A stretch of 42,745 nt of DNA from an uncultured Clostridia bacterium (GTDB lineage Bacteria > Bacillota > Clostridia > Christensenellales > Borkfalkiaceae): positions 1 through 42,745 of the forward strand of contig CAKNLK010000019.1 of assembly GCA_930989535.1 (NCBI GenBank), in the 5' to 3' direction. Below, piece after piece: positions 1 to 8,900 of the stretch. The notes below the pieces were generated by a model. It did not search any database and had not been told where the DNA came from. It saw only the letters and a program-made list of their open reading frames with translations. Every line of letters begins with the position of its first letter. Within the stretch, counting starts at the first letter, position 1. The translations under genes were made by a program, and so were the position numbers.

Positions 1-361
1 CCCGTTTGCTTGCCGAATAGAGGCTTTCAATTTTACTGTTGATTGCTTGTTTGCTTGGTGTCTTGCTTGCCTGATTACGGCGGTCTGATTGTCTGTCGGT
101 TACTCATAACTGTCCTCCATATTTGATTTATGCTCATCTTTACCCACGCCCGAAAGGGTGGTGTTCGATGTCTGAAAAAGGGTGCAAAAAAGCCGCTGAC
201 AGCTCTTCGCGTATCACCGACCTTAACCGTATTTAGCAACTTCGCATTGCTCTATGGTGGTTAGTAGCCATTCTGTTAAGTTGTCGTCTAATTTATGCCT
301 TGCTCGCCTCTGTGTAAAATAGTTTTGGGCTGACTGACCTAATGAATATCATCTCGGAAAA
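1..361. other. Gene-poor edge, no recognised gene
   Basis: No coding region I can support. The minus strand has a good ribosome site (GGAGG) before an ATG at 107, but that frame stops after 10 codons, so it is either a tiny leader peptide or the start of a frame-shifted gene. The first 90 bases contain several scattered copies of TTGCTTG, too irregular to be an array. A short hairpin (CCACGCCCGAAAGGGTGG, about 145-162) is visible. Confidence 0.4.
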
Positions 362-754
362 TTATTCATAGTCTATTCGTTCAATTTTAAATATAACAGG
401 TCTTGTCCCGTCCGAACAACATGTTATCATTGTATTTTCGTCTTTCATCCAACCGTTCATTATTGAGCCGCCCTGCAACCCTGCATAGATATACCTTGAT
501 ATGGCATCCCACGCTTCAGAACAATGCGGCATTTTTGGTCCTCCTGCAACTTTATCCGGGTCGCCTTTCGTCTTTACCAATGTGTTAAGTCCCATATGCC
601 AAAAATCGTCTTTATCGCCGTCACGCTCAAATATGAACTCGTCGCCAACATTATAGCAAGGACATTTCCCCGATAAGGGGTCTTTGCAATATTGACTTTG
701 CAACTCAGGATACAGTTTTGTGTCCAATACAGTAAGCTTTATTTTATGTTTCAT
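362..754 (-). CDS. TIGR04076 family protein
   Basis: A 130-residue soluble protein of unknown function that matches the TIGR04076 pattern: an N-terminal strand (KIKLTVLDTKLY), a Cys-rich middle with the C-P-C-Y segment and a following GDEFIFE strand, a W/ARYIYAGL-like helix region, and the diagnostic tail MITCCSDGTRPVIFKIERI. The adjacent cysteines near the C-terminus and the upstream CPC could bind a metal or act in redox, but this is inference. The start is set by GGAGG eight bases upstream. It is transcribed alone from a consensus promoter at 1018-1046 through a leader of about 255 bases that folds into several hairpins, which suggests RNA-level control. It lies immediately downstream of a truncated mutM and may have arrived together with the leader. 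Confidence 0.75.
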   Translation of the reverse strand: MKHKIKLTVLDTKLYPELQSQYCKDPLSGKCPCYNVGDEFIFERDGDKDDFWHMGLNTLVKTKGDPDKVAGGPKMPHCSEAWDAISRYIYAGLQGGSIMNGWMKDENTMITCCSDGTRPVIFKIERIDYE

Positions 755-1013
755 TTCAATCCTCCGCTTTAACTAAATTTATATATAGTCAGGCTGTTTC
801 TCATCTGTTATTAAAATTGTACGCTTATAAAGCCCTGTCTTGGCGCGTCTTTCAGACGGCTCGGGTGCAGCACAATTCGCGCTGAAACATTGCGGAGAGT
901 ATCACTCTCCGCGGCGCAATCCTATTATGCGTCCACTCTCCCATAAAGAGGAGTGCGCAGTACTAATTTCAAAGCACGGCAAAAGAGTTCAGGCTATATC
1001 TCTGCCTGTACTC
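755..1013 (-). ncRNA. Structured 5' leader RNA (possible cis-regulatory element)
   Basis: Leader of the TIGR04076 gene, about 255 nt from the predicted start near 1011. It contains four clear hairpins: 985-1013 (ten-pair stem with one mismatch, at the very 5' end), 935-954, 892-912 (GCGGAGAGT/ACTCTCCGC, nine perfect pairs) and 846-858 (CGTCT/AGACG). No T-run follows any of them before the gene, so it does not look like a simple terminator. I do not recognise it as a known riboswitch class. Plus-strand reading frames here are short and overlap the stems, so I treat them as non-coding. Confidence 0.45.
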
Positions 1014-1017
1014 TTGC

Positions 1018-1046
1018 ATTATATCATATCCATTCCGTTTTGTCAA
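1018..1046 (-). promoter_or_regulatory. Consensus sigma-A promoter for the TIGR04076 gene
   Basis: Minus strand: TTGACA at 1041-1046, a 17-base spacer, TATAAT at 1018-1023. Perfect match at both boxes. The start point should be near 1011, at the foot of the first leader hairpin. Confidence 0.85.
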
Positions 1047-1087
1047 TAAAATACGAACATTTGTTTGTAATATTTTTTCAGATTACA

Positions 1088-1885
1088 TTAAATACTTCTG
1101 CCTCCGATAACCGTGCGCTGCAATGTGTTTCCGCACGCGGGGCAGGGCTCGCCGCCCTTTCCGTAGACCTGCAAATACGGCGTATTTCGGTAATCTTTTC
1201 CCTTACTCAACGCATATTCCTCAAAACTAATTTCGTTTTTTTCTATGAAAAAGTTTATTCTTTCGGGGATAGCCGCTGCAATGCGCTCATAATCGTCGGC
1301 AGTAAGAGCGCTACACGGTTTGTCGGGGCGGATGCCCGCGGCAAAAAGTATCTCGTCCGAATAGATATTGCCTATGCCCGCCACAATGCTTTGATCGAGC
1401 AGCATTGATTTGACGGGTTTTTTGCTGTTTTGGCATTTGCCACGCAGATACGCCGCATTTAATGTGCCGTCAAACGGCTCAATGCCCAGCTCTTTTATGC
1501 CGCTAAAATCTTCCGCTCCGTTCCTTGTAAACCATATTTTGCCGAGGCGGCGCACGTCCTCATAGCGCAGTTCGTTTCCGTCATCGAGGGCAATTATAAC
1601 GTGCGTATGTTTTTCAGTCGGCCCAGTTTGCGGCTCTATGGTAAGGCAGCCCGTCATGCGCAGGTGTATTGTGATATTATCGCCGCTTTCAAACAGTAAC
1701 CGCAAAAATTTTCCCCGCCGCATAAAGGCGGCAATGTGTTGCCCTGTAACGCCTTCGATAAACTGTTCGGGAGTGGGTGCGGCTATGACCTGCGCGTTAT
1801 GTATCTGTACTCCTGTTATTGTCTTTTTGAGCAAGTGCGGTTCGAGCACCCGCCGCACCGTTTCCACTTCGGGCAATTCGGGCAT
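1088..1885 (-). CDS. mutM: Formamidopyrimidine-DNA glycosylase, zinc finger truncated
   Basis: MutM/Fpg removes 8-oxoguanine and other oxidised purines and nicks the abasic site. The N-terminus is exactly PELPEVETVRR, with catalytic Pro2 and Glu3 after Met removal. The Lys at TGVQ...RRGKFL and the H2TH region (DQSIVAGIGNIYSDEILF) are present. The C-terminal zinc finger starts normally (PCPAC, then GNTLQRTVIGGRS) but the frame stops after GGRSI, before the second Cys pair. The codon after the stop is TGT, a possible relic of the third Cys, and no fourth Cys follows. The protein has 265 residues against about 270-280 for the family. It may have reduced activity or be a pseudogene. It precedes a truncated radical-SAM frame by four bases, so the two were probably co-transcribed. 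Confidence 0.85.
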   Translation of the reverse strand: MPELPEVETVRRVLEPHLLKKTITGVQIHNAQVIAAPTPEQFIEGVTGQHIAAFMRRGKFLRLLFESGDNITIHLRMTGCLTIEPQTGPTEKHTHVIIALDDGNELRYEDVRRLGKIWFTRNGAEDFSGIKELGIEPFDGTLNAAYLRGKCQNSKKPVKSMLLDQSIVAGIGNIYSDEILFAAGIRPDKPCSALTADDYERIAAAIPERINFFIEKNEISFEEYALSKGKDYRNTPYLQVYGKGGEPCPACGNTLQRTVIGGRSI

Positions 1886-1889
1886 ACAA

Positions 1890-2696
1890 TCACCTCTTTT
1901 GTGCAGATTTTTTGATTTGGCTGTGGTAAAAATAGTTGACGATTACGGGAGGAGCCTCAAACGGGCGGCGCATGGTGTCGTCGTTGGTCACATAGTCCAG
2001 CCCGATTTGTTTTGCGTATTCGCGCATTTCCCCGTCCAGCCATTGCCAATACCCGTTGTCGCCGCGCGAGTATATGTCGCGGTATAGCGGCACGAGGCGG
2101 GGATATTTTCGGGCGATATATTCCATGATCTGCGGTTTGAACGTGCCGCGTAGATTCAGATTTTCCAGCCAGATGAGGTTGCAATTATCTTTCGCACGCC
2201 CGATGGTCGCCTTAATGTCGGTGATTTCGGGGAATATGGGCGAGATAAAGCAGGTCGTGCGCACACCGGCATCGTGAAAGACCTTCATGGCGGCGAGCCT
2301 GCGCTCAATCGATACGGCATTGTCCATATCTTCGCGGAAATCCTCGTCCAGCGTGTTTACCGACCACGAAACGCGGGCGTTCGGGAAACTCTTTATCAAA
2401 TCGAGGTCACGCAAAATGAGGTCTGATTTGGTGGCGATGGACAGCTTTGCCCCGCTGCCTTGCAGCTGTTCCAAAACTGCACGAGTGCGCCGATAGGTTT
2501 CCTCGCACGGCTGATAGGGGTCTGTGACGGAGCCTATGAATATCTCCTTTCCCGCGTACTTTTCGGGGCGGGCAATCGGCTTCCAATATTTTACGTCGAT
2601 AAACTCGCCCCACGGTTCTTCATGCCCCGTAAACCTTTTCATAAAGCAGGCGTAGCAGTATTTGCAGCCATGCTCGCACCCTATATACGGGTTGGG
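1890..2696 (-). pseudogene. Radical-SAM protein (SPL-like / radical-SAM mobile-pair type), 5' end lost
   Basis: The open frame encodes NPYIGCEHGCKYCYACFMKRF near its start, which is the radical-SAM CX3CX2C cluster motif in the style of the spore-photoproduct-lyase-like and radical SAM mobile pair families. It continues with GSVTDPYQPCEETYRRTR and the TIM-barrel strands (LSIATKSDLILRD, VSWSVNT). There is no start codon before the cysteines: upstream in frame come Asn, Pro and a TAG at 2697-2699, exactly where an IS200 leader fragment begins. The first ATG (2642) lies after the cluster motif, so translation from it would give a protein without the iron-sulfur site. I therefore call it broken by the insertion or deletion. 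It resembles mobile-pair protein B, and no partner A is seen. The 3' end runs to four bases before mutM. Confidence 0.7.
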
Positions 2697-2835
2697 CTAA
2701 ACTATTTGTGTCAGTCATTGACAAATCCTCCTGTGTTCTTTATTGTGGTTGGCACCCTCACTTATTATAACACAGGAGAATTATTCTTGCTAAAACTTTT
2801 TTTATACCCCCACTTCAAGTGGTGGCTAATTTCCC
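2696..2835 (-). mobile_element. IS200 left-end fragment (copy 1)
   Basis: A left end of an IS200/IS605-type element without its transposase body. In minus-strand order it has the end hairpin (CCACTT/AAGTGG, 2810-2822), a leader with an anti-SD arm (2769-2778) complementary to the SD arm (2728-2737), and an ATG at 2718 followed by eight tnpA-like codons (MTDTNSLA). It then breaks at 2696 into the radical-SAM frame. It is related to the intact IS200 at about 17.1-17.9 kb and to the fragment at 16650-16825, and it ends at the same base as that fragment. Confidence 0.7.
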
Positions 2836-2852
2836 CTTAAAACTATAAAGTA

Positions 2853-2887
2853 ATACGGTTTATCACATGTTTAGCGATAAACCGTAT
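2853..2887. terminator. Hairpin after the nitrogenase-like operon
   Basis: Perfect 12-pair stem (ATACGGTTTATC/GATAAACCGTAT) with an 11-base loop, lying about 100 bases beyond the last gene of the operon. No strong T-run on either strand, so it may act as a weak terminator or as an RNA 3'-end stabiliser. Confidence 0.45.
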
Positions 2888-2982
2888 GTTTTGATATGGT
2901 CGATAAAAAGTGAACCTAGCTCTCTACCGTTATATTCCTTTTCCCTTGAGGCAAAGAAGCGTATATTTAGGGACGAGAAAAA

Positions 2983-4146
2983 TCATCCAAGCAATTTTTT
3001 CGTTATTGCTCCCATCAGACGGTATGCGCCTTCCGTCCCGATTCGTGCGTCCCGAAGGGGAACCTGCAAATCGTATGAAATTCCCGTATATTCGACGGGT
3101 ATCCCGCACCGAACCTGCCTGCATACACTGTCGCAGGAAAGGACAATATCGTTGCTGTCATGAAATTTTTCAATCACCTCGTCCAAAGCCAAATACGGAA
3201 AATCCCCGTTTTTATGCGTGCAATAACACTGCGGATTTAACCCGACAGTTTCCAAAAAATCTTTTAATCCCTGCGCTCTGTCCGTATCTGTATAACATAT
3301 GACGCCCCTTTCCTCCGCGCAGAGAATATTTGAAAACTGTAAAACGGCAAAATCATATATTTCGTCCCTTTCGCTATGAAACGTTCGTCCTAAAATATCG
3401 GATATTTCCCTTAAAGCGCTATCCTGCGCGGCTTTTCCGAGTGGATATATATATACATACGGCGTACCGAATTTTTCTTTCAGGTATTCCGCCGTACGTA
3501 CGGCATATCGGGAGGTAACGATATTGATTTTTGCATTTCCGATATGTTTCCATGCCTCCACTCGTTCGTTTCGGGTGCTGTCGATATTTAATTTCAGGCC
3601 GAAAGAACTCTCTATCAGCTCGGAGAGATATATATGGTCGCACTGCGCCTGATAAGTCGCGTCTCCCCCCAGCAAATTGAAGGCGGATTCGGCAAAGGAC
3701 TTTTCTTTTCCGACAAAACGGACCATGGAAAACAGAAAGGCTTCGCGCCCGCTGTAAAAATCGTCCGAGAGTTTTAACGGGAGCGTGAACATATTTACCC
3801 CCGATACGCGGGATATATCTTCGGCGTACGCTTTGAAATCGAAACCGAGCACGCTGCCGATAGAGGACGGCAAAAGCAGGATATTTTTATATCCGTCCCG
3901 AGCGGCTTCCTCCGCGGCAGTATACAAGCGGGAAAAATTGCCGAGCGCTATATCGACTTCCGTTAAAGGTACGGAATAAAACGCCGACTGTGCCCTTCCC
4001 GGAGCCAAACGCATAAGATGCCCGTAATTATAAACGCCGTGTCCATTCGTGGAAAAATCAATAATCGCAAGGTCACGATACCGCGAAGCGAGATAAAACG
4101 CCTCCATTCGGGCGGAAGGAAATGCGGCATATTTGTTTAACGGCAT
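2983..4146 (-). CDS. Nitrogenase component 1-like protein, K-type subunit without cluster cysteines
   Basis: A 387-residue member of the nitrogenase component-1 (NifD/K, BchN/B, CfbD) superfamily. Recognisable segments are FPSARMEAFYLA at the N-terminus, the GHGVYNYGHLMR stretch where family members carry a cluster Cys, VPLTEVDIALG (compare the STHIDE..DIALG pattern of group-IV relatives) and LLLPSSIGSVLGFD at the third cluster position. At all three positions Cys is replaced (Ser/Thr), and the first Cys is residue 169. The longer reading from 4218 is rejected: ATG 4146 has GAGGAGG upstream and overlaps the D-type gene by only 10 bases. It presumably pairs with the D-type subunit and contributes the substrate pocket rather than cluster ligands. 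It is shorter than nitrogenase K (about 520), closer to the tetrapyrrole-reductase-size enzymes. Confidence 0.8.
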   Translation of the reverse strand: MPLNKYAAFPSARMEAFYLASRYRDLAIIDFSTNGHGVYNYGHLMRLAPGRAQSAFYSVPLTEVDIALGNFSRLYTAAEEAARDGYKNILLLPSSIGSVLGFDFKAYAEDISRVSGVNMFTLPLKLSDDFYSGREAFLFSMVRFVGKEKSFAESAFNLLGGDATYQAQCDHIYLSELIESSFGLKLNIDSTRNERVEAWKHIGNAKINIVTSRYAVRTAEYLKEKFGTPYVYIYPLGKAAQDSALREISDILGRTFHSERDEIYDFAVLQFSNILCAEERGVICYTDTDRAQGLKDFLETVGLNPQCYCTHKNGDFPYLALDEVIEKFHDSNDIVLSCDSVCRQVRCGIPVEYTGISYDLQVPLRDARIGTEGAYRLMGAITKKLLG

Positions 4147-5162
4147 AATGGAAGCGTCCTCCTCAATAAATAAAGCAATCGGTGAAATCCGTACAGACCG
4201 GAAATCTCCTCCCCGCAATCGGATAAGTCGAGTACAGCCTCACTCTCCCGCAAAATCCGCGAGTCGTGATACAGCACTATTTCCGTATCCTCTTTCAGCG
4301 CCTTACAGCGAGCATAGGCGTCCCCGCAAAATCCGTCGAATAAGATACGGCGCACGCGTACCCCGTATTTTTGTAAAAATAAAGCATATTCATACGCAAA
4401 CGGAGCATATATGTCCAGCCGCGAAAGCCCCTTCAATTTCTTTGTAATATCTTCCGCTTCTTCTATTTCCCGCTCTGTAATCCCCAAAAGATTACCGCGC
4501 GCGCGGTAAAAATCAAAATCGTGAAAATGTACGTCGTCAATCGTTTCCAAAGAATATCGCGCGGACAGATGCGAAAGAAGTCTCAAGAATTTCTCGGATT
4601 GAACGATATGCGTTTTCGCATTCAGTTTTTCTCTGATGTCCGCAAAACTGCGCTCCTCCCCTCCGCCTCTCCATACCTGTACTTTTTCAATCGGATTGGG
4701 CTTTATATCCTTCAACAGAACATAGTACAAATCCGACAGACAATCATAGGAAGATATTCCCGCGTAATCGGGAGCGGAAATACAAACGACGTTTTCAAAC
4801 CTCGTCCCGATAAAGCTCTCTATATCGAGGTTCATGAGGCACGGAATACAGGTAAGAATACATACGATTCGATTTTCGGTGCGGGACATTTCTTCCAGAG
4901 CGCGTTCTATCCCGCTCAAATCGCCAAGGACGATTTCGGTATCCGTCAGCTGATAAGCCCAATTTTTTCTGCCTGCGGGAAATTCTATCTTTCGGGAATA
5001 AAAACAACATTCCCCTACTCCGATTACCAAAACGTCTAACCCGCCGATGCCGACGATTTCCTCTAAAAGCACATCCATCGCACAATGTTCCGCGCAGGCA
5101 ACCGAAGCCGAAGAAAAATAAGGCGTTTTTTTGAGTGTACGAGCGGTAACAGGTTCATTCAT
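4137..5162 (-). CDS. Nitrogenase component 1-like protein, D-type cysteine-rich subunit
   Basis: A 341-residue component-1 homologue. Cysteines cluster in the first 108 residues: C23 and C27 (ACAEHC), C52 and C53 (GVGECCFYS, the position of the GCGQYS motif of NifD), and C101, C105 and C108 ([11 protein letters not shown], the position of TTCPIGL). C23, C52/53 and C105 fit the three P-cluster-type ligands. The small size (NifD about 480) matches the tetrapyrrole reductases and CfbD more than nitrogenase. It would hold a [4Fe-4S] cluster reduced by the NifH-like protein next door. Its start overlaps the H-type stop by eight bases, and its end overlaps the K-type start, so the three are translationally coupled. 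The substrate is unknown. Linkage to a FecCD-type importer suggests an imported chelate or tetrapyrrole-like molecule. Confidence 0.82.
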   Translation of the reverse strand: MNEPVTARTLKKTPYFSSASVACAEHCAMDVLLEEIVGIGGLDVLVIGVGECCFYSRKIEFPAGRKNWAYQLTDTEIVLGDLSGIERALEEMSRTENRIVCILTCIPCLMNLDIESFIGTRFENVVCISAPDYAGISSYDCLSDLYYVLLKDIKPNPIEKVQVWRGGGEERSFADIREKLNAKTHIVQSEKFLRLLSHLSARYSLETIDDVHFHDFDFYRARGNLLGITEREIEEAEDITKKLKGLSRLDIYAPFAYEYALFLQKYGVRVRRILFDGFCGDAYARCKALKEDTEIVLYHDSRILRESEAVLDLSDCGEEISGLYGFHRLLYLLRRTLPLCR

Positions 5163-5898
5163 CGGCTATCTTCTCCGCAAAACGTAAATACAGGCGCGCC
5201 ATTTCGCTTTCGGGAAATGCTTCCACGACCGTCTTGCGGCTCGCTTCCGCCTCCTGAACAATTTTATCGCGCGGAAAGACAAAAGCGACCTGCGTTTCCA
5301 TTTCCTGCGCGGCTTTTGCTACGGTCTCGTCCTCTTTCTCTACGTTCTTTTTGTTCAGAATGAGTCCCTTTACGCGGGCATACCCCAAGCGTCCCTGATT
5401 CTTCACGGCGCGCACGATATTGTCCGCCGCATATAAAGACATCATCTCTCCCGAAGTTACCACGTAAAGCTCGTCGGCATAACCGTTTCGGATAGGCATA
5501 GCGAAGCCTCCGCACACTACGTCGCCCAAGACGTCGTACAAAACGAAATCGGGGCGATACTTCTCATAAACGGACAGGGAATCGAGCTGCTCGAATGCGG
5601 CAATGATTCCCCGCCCCGCGCAGCCCGTGCCGGGAACGGGACCACCCGCTTCCACTAAAAATACTCCGTCGCTCCCTTCTTTGACGAACTCCTTTTCGCT
5701 TTGTCCGCCGCCGCGGCGCATCACGTCAAGTACCGTTTCGATGCGCTCTCCGCCGTTATGCAGGATAGTGGAATCCGATTTAGGGTCGCACCCTATCTGA
5801 AAAACGCGATATCCGAGCCGCGCGAGCGCCGCCGCGACATTGGAAACGGTCGTCGATTTTCCGATTCCCCCTTTTCCGTAAAAAGCAATTTTTTTCAT
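5155..5898 (-). CDS. NifH/BchL-like ATPase, reductase component
   Basis: A 247-residue dinitrogenase-reductase-like iron-sulfur ATPase that passes electrons to the component-1 pair at the cost of ATP. Seen: P-loop GKGGIGKST (residues 8-16), switch GCDPKSDST (36-44), [15 protein letters not shown] with cluster ligand C93 and the Arg that is ADP-ribosylated in NifH, and [11 protein letters not shown] with cluster ligand C129. These two Cys from each monomer bridge one [4Fe-4S] in the homodimer. A 62-codon upstream extension in the same frame crosses a large hairpin and lacks similarity, so I start at ATG 5898. Without the usual maturation genes nearby, it belongs with the group IV and other divergent nitrogenase-like systems rather than true nif. 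It is separated from the lipoprotein gene upstream by a 78-base gap with the hairpin at 5924-5957. Confidence 0.9.
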   Translation of the reverse strand: MKKIAFYGKGGIGKSTTVSNVAAALARLGYRVFQIGCDPKSDSTILHNGGERIETVLDVMRRGGGQSEKEFVKEGSDGVFLVEAGGPVPGTGCAGRGIIAAFEQLDSLSVYEKYRPDFVLYDVLGDVVCGGFAMPIRNGYADELYVVTSGEMMSLYAADNIVRAVKNQGRLGYARVKGLILNKKNVEKEDETVAKAAQEMETQVAFVFPRDKIVQEAEASRKTVVEAFPESEMARLYLRFAEKIADE

Positions 5899-5923
5899 CT
5901 TTGACCTACCTTCGGTTTCCGAA

Positions 5924-5957
5924 ACATACGTCCGGCGCCATGGCGCCGAACGTATGT
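5924..5957. promoter_or_regulatory. Long intercistronic hairpin before the NifH-like gene
   Basis: A 34-base near-perfect palindrome (16 of 17 pairs) with GGCGCCATGGCGCC at its centre. On the plus strand it is followed by a run of seven T, so it could terminate opposing transcripts. On the operon strand no T-run follows, so the likely effect is mRNA processing or stability, giving the importer/lipoprotein and reductase parts different levels. A second small hairpin (TTCGGTTTCCGAA, 5911-5923) lies between it and the start codon. Confidence 0.65.
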
Positions 5958-5975
5958 CGGATTTTTTTATTTGAG

Positions 5976-8900
5976 TTATACGGAAAGCAATTTCTCTATA
6001 TCTGCGTTTTGCGTAGAACCGACATGAGAAATAACTATATAATCGGGCTTTTGATAAGCATTGACTCCGCCCACTAGAATACACAGCTCACCGGAGCCGT
6101 TTACGCTCAGATAAAGCTCCCCTTTGACTCCCAGCGCAAGGGCAAGTTTTTGCTCGTTTTCCTCGGAAAGTTTATAATAGCTGGTTGAGTCTTTCGTCTC
6201 TGCCAATGTAAGCTCTTCCGCCGTCAGCTCTTTGAGAAATGCGAGAGAAGGTACAAGCTGTTCGAGAGTCGTCGCGGGAGCGCCGTCTACATACACCGTT
6301 CCGCCGATTTCGATACTGCCCTCCACGAGCCAGATTTCCTTGACGACGCCGTCAATCAGGATATAACCGCTTTCGCCGTCGAAATAATATTTTTCCGTTC
6401 TGATAAAGCCCGATTCGTCTCCAAACGCCGTCGAGGTATAATTATCGCCCATGCCTGCGAATATGTCCGTAATATCCTCCGCAGAAACGCGCCCCTTTGA
6501 AACGCTTTCGAGCCACTTTTCCACATCTGCGGCAGAAGACTCCCCTACCTTTTCGATTGTCGCCGACCAAAGTTTTTCCGTCCTCAAAAGGCTGACTTTT
6601 TCACCTTCTGTGGCGCCGTCAAACGCAGGAATCGAAAGGGAAGATTTTCCCCAAACCGTAAAGGTAAGCACGTTGCCTTCCAGCGCCATGCCAAAGCCGA
6701 AATCGGAAATCAGTTCCTGATATTCGGGAATAAAGAGAGCAAAGTTGACGTCCGTACTGAACCATTCATTCGTATTTCCGATACGCGCCGCCCAGTCCTC
6801 CGTAAGGAGATATGAATCTCCGATTGAGTCCAAAAGCTGTGTGATATAAGGGATTGTTCCGCCGTTTTTCATCACCATGTCGCCAAGCACGAAACCGTTT
6901 TCGCCTATCGTGAACGTATGGGGAAAACCTTCAAACCAAATATATCCGCTCTTGTTCGCCTCATCGTAAAAATACTTATCGGAAAACACATATTCGCGCG
7001 TAACTCCGTTTTCCGTGACTTTCAGCGTGAAATTGCTCGCCCCCGAAATCTTATTCGAGTCGATAAACTTGGTTATATCCGAGAACTTTATATAACCGGA
7101 GGAAGATTCTGCGGTTTCCAGCTCCTCATACCGCCCTTGTAAAAGGATAAGAAGCTCGGCGCAATCCGCTTCGGATAATTGTTCGTCTTTCAAAGCCTCG
7201 GCTGTATAGGAACGAACCGCGTCAAACGCTTTGTAGCTGCTTGCCGTATATTTTCCGTCGTCGTTTTTAATATCCTTGATTTGTTCATACAGCTCTGTCA
7301 GTTCATTTTTATTCTCAGCAAGAGGTTCAAGCCCCTCGATTGCCTTTTCCAGCGTTTCGAGAATCGTTTTTGCTTCCCCTGCGGTAAGCTCCTGATTTTC
7401 AATGCCCGACTCCGCCGCGGCGAGCGCGGTTTCCAAAGCCGTTGTGCTTTCCTTCGTCATGCCTTCGGTAGAAATTTTCTTTGCTTCGGCAATCGCTTCC
7501 TCCAAAGCGGTTTTATCTGCGAGCTCGACAAGCCCTCTTATCGCCTTTTCGATTGCCGTGACAGCCGCCGTTCCGTCCTCGGTCGTAAATTCCGCTTTGA
7601 GAAGTTCCTCCGCTTCCTTTATAGCCGAATCCAGAGCCGCATAGCTGTCCCTCGTATAATTTGCCGCCGTATACAGCTTACCGCGCGCAACGGCCGCTTT
7701 GAGCTTTCCGTTCGTCTGAGGGTCTGCCGGCGTTTTGAGACCGCTGATGGCATTTTCCAATGCCGTCCGCGCCGCTTCGACCTCCTCCGCCGTCCTGCCC
7801 TCGTCGGCAACTACCGCTTTTGCCTGCGAAATCGCCTCTTGCAATACGGCGAGACTGCTCTCCGTGTAATTTCCTTTCGTGTATTCCTCCGCTTCGGCAA
7901 TCTTATCGTTCAGAGCTTCGAGAGAGGACAAAGAATCGATAAAGTTCTCTATTTCCTCCGTCTTTGCGCTGCTTGAATTGTTCAGCACGGCACGGAGCAT
8001 AAGCCCTTCGCGGTTTTGGTGCGTGGCATCCGAATAATCGCTCCAAAGGGACAAGACCAGCTTTTTTTCGTCGCTCTTGCTGATAGATACGGATTTTATA
8101 TTGCCGCCGACGCCGAAAACGCGGGACATAAAGCCTTTGACCTCGCCGTTCTCGTTCAAATCGATATAGTATTCCTCCGTTCCTTCAAGGTTGACGAAAT
8201 CCGAATATAAACCAATCAGATAAGTATAGAAATTATAATCCTCAATGGTATAATCTTCAACCGCATCTCCGAGAGAAGCCTTCCCGTCCTTGACCTCCAC
8301 GCTGTATAATCCGTCCGACATAGGAATCACTCCGTTCCCGCGGGAGGAATACCAATATTTATAATCGCCGTATTCCTCATATACCCCCGTAACCGAGTAA
8401 TCGGGAGTCTCTCCCGCAAGCCCCGCCGAGGAGGTGAACACATCGAATTGCAGGCGGTAGCCGCTGTCAATCAGGTAGTTAGTATCCAAATCGCTCAGAA
8501 TCCCTTTCGGATTATAAGAAGTTTTATACTCCGGATTTTCCGTCTTGTAGTCGGCTACGGCGTCAAGCTCTGTCTTTTCGATATTCGTAACCTTATAACT
8601 GAAAATTTTATCTTCCTGCGTTTCTCCGTAGAAAGAAAATTCGATTACGTCCCCTTCCAGGACTTCGAGAGATACGCCCCCAATTGCTTGGTCTAATTCT
8701 CCCTCCCATAAATACCCCGACAAAATCGGGTCGGAAAGCCTTTCGTAATATACGTCGTTGGAACAGGTATAAAGATTCGTCCCCGCCACGTTGCGGAAAT
8801 CCGCGGGACCGTTTGCCCAAAACTCGTATTCTTCGAGGTCGGCAAGGCTGGTATTTACCCGCCAAAGCTCATCGTCGAACAGATAGACAATGGGAGAAGC

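Noticed and set aside
1..90. CRISPR or tandem array from repeated TTGCTTG
   Set aside because: Spacing is irregular, units are seven bases, and they lie in one short stretch.
840..1408. Plus-strand reading frames over the leader and the mutM end
   Set aside because: They overlap stable RNA stems and a clear mutM on the other strand and have no SD or family signal.
2983..5898. True nitrogen-fixing nitrogenase (nifHDK)
   Set aside because: Component-1 proteins are far too short, the K-like one lacks P-cluster cysteines, and no nifB/E/N are present.
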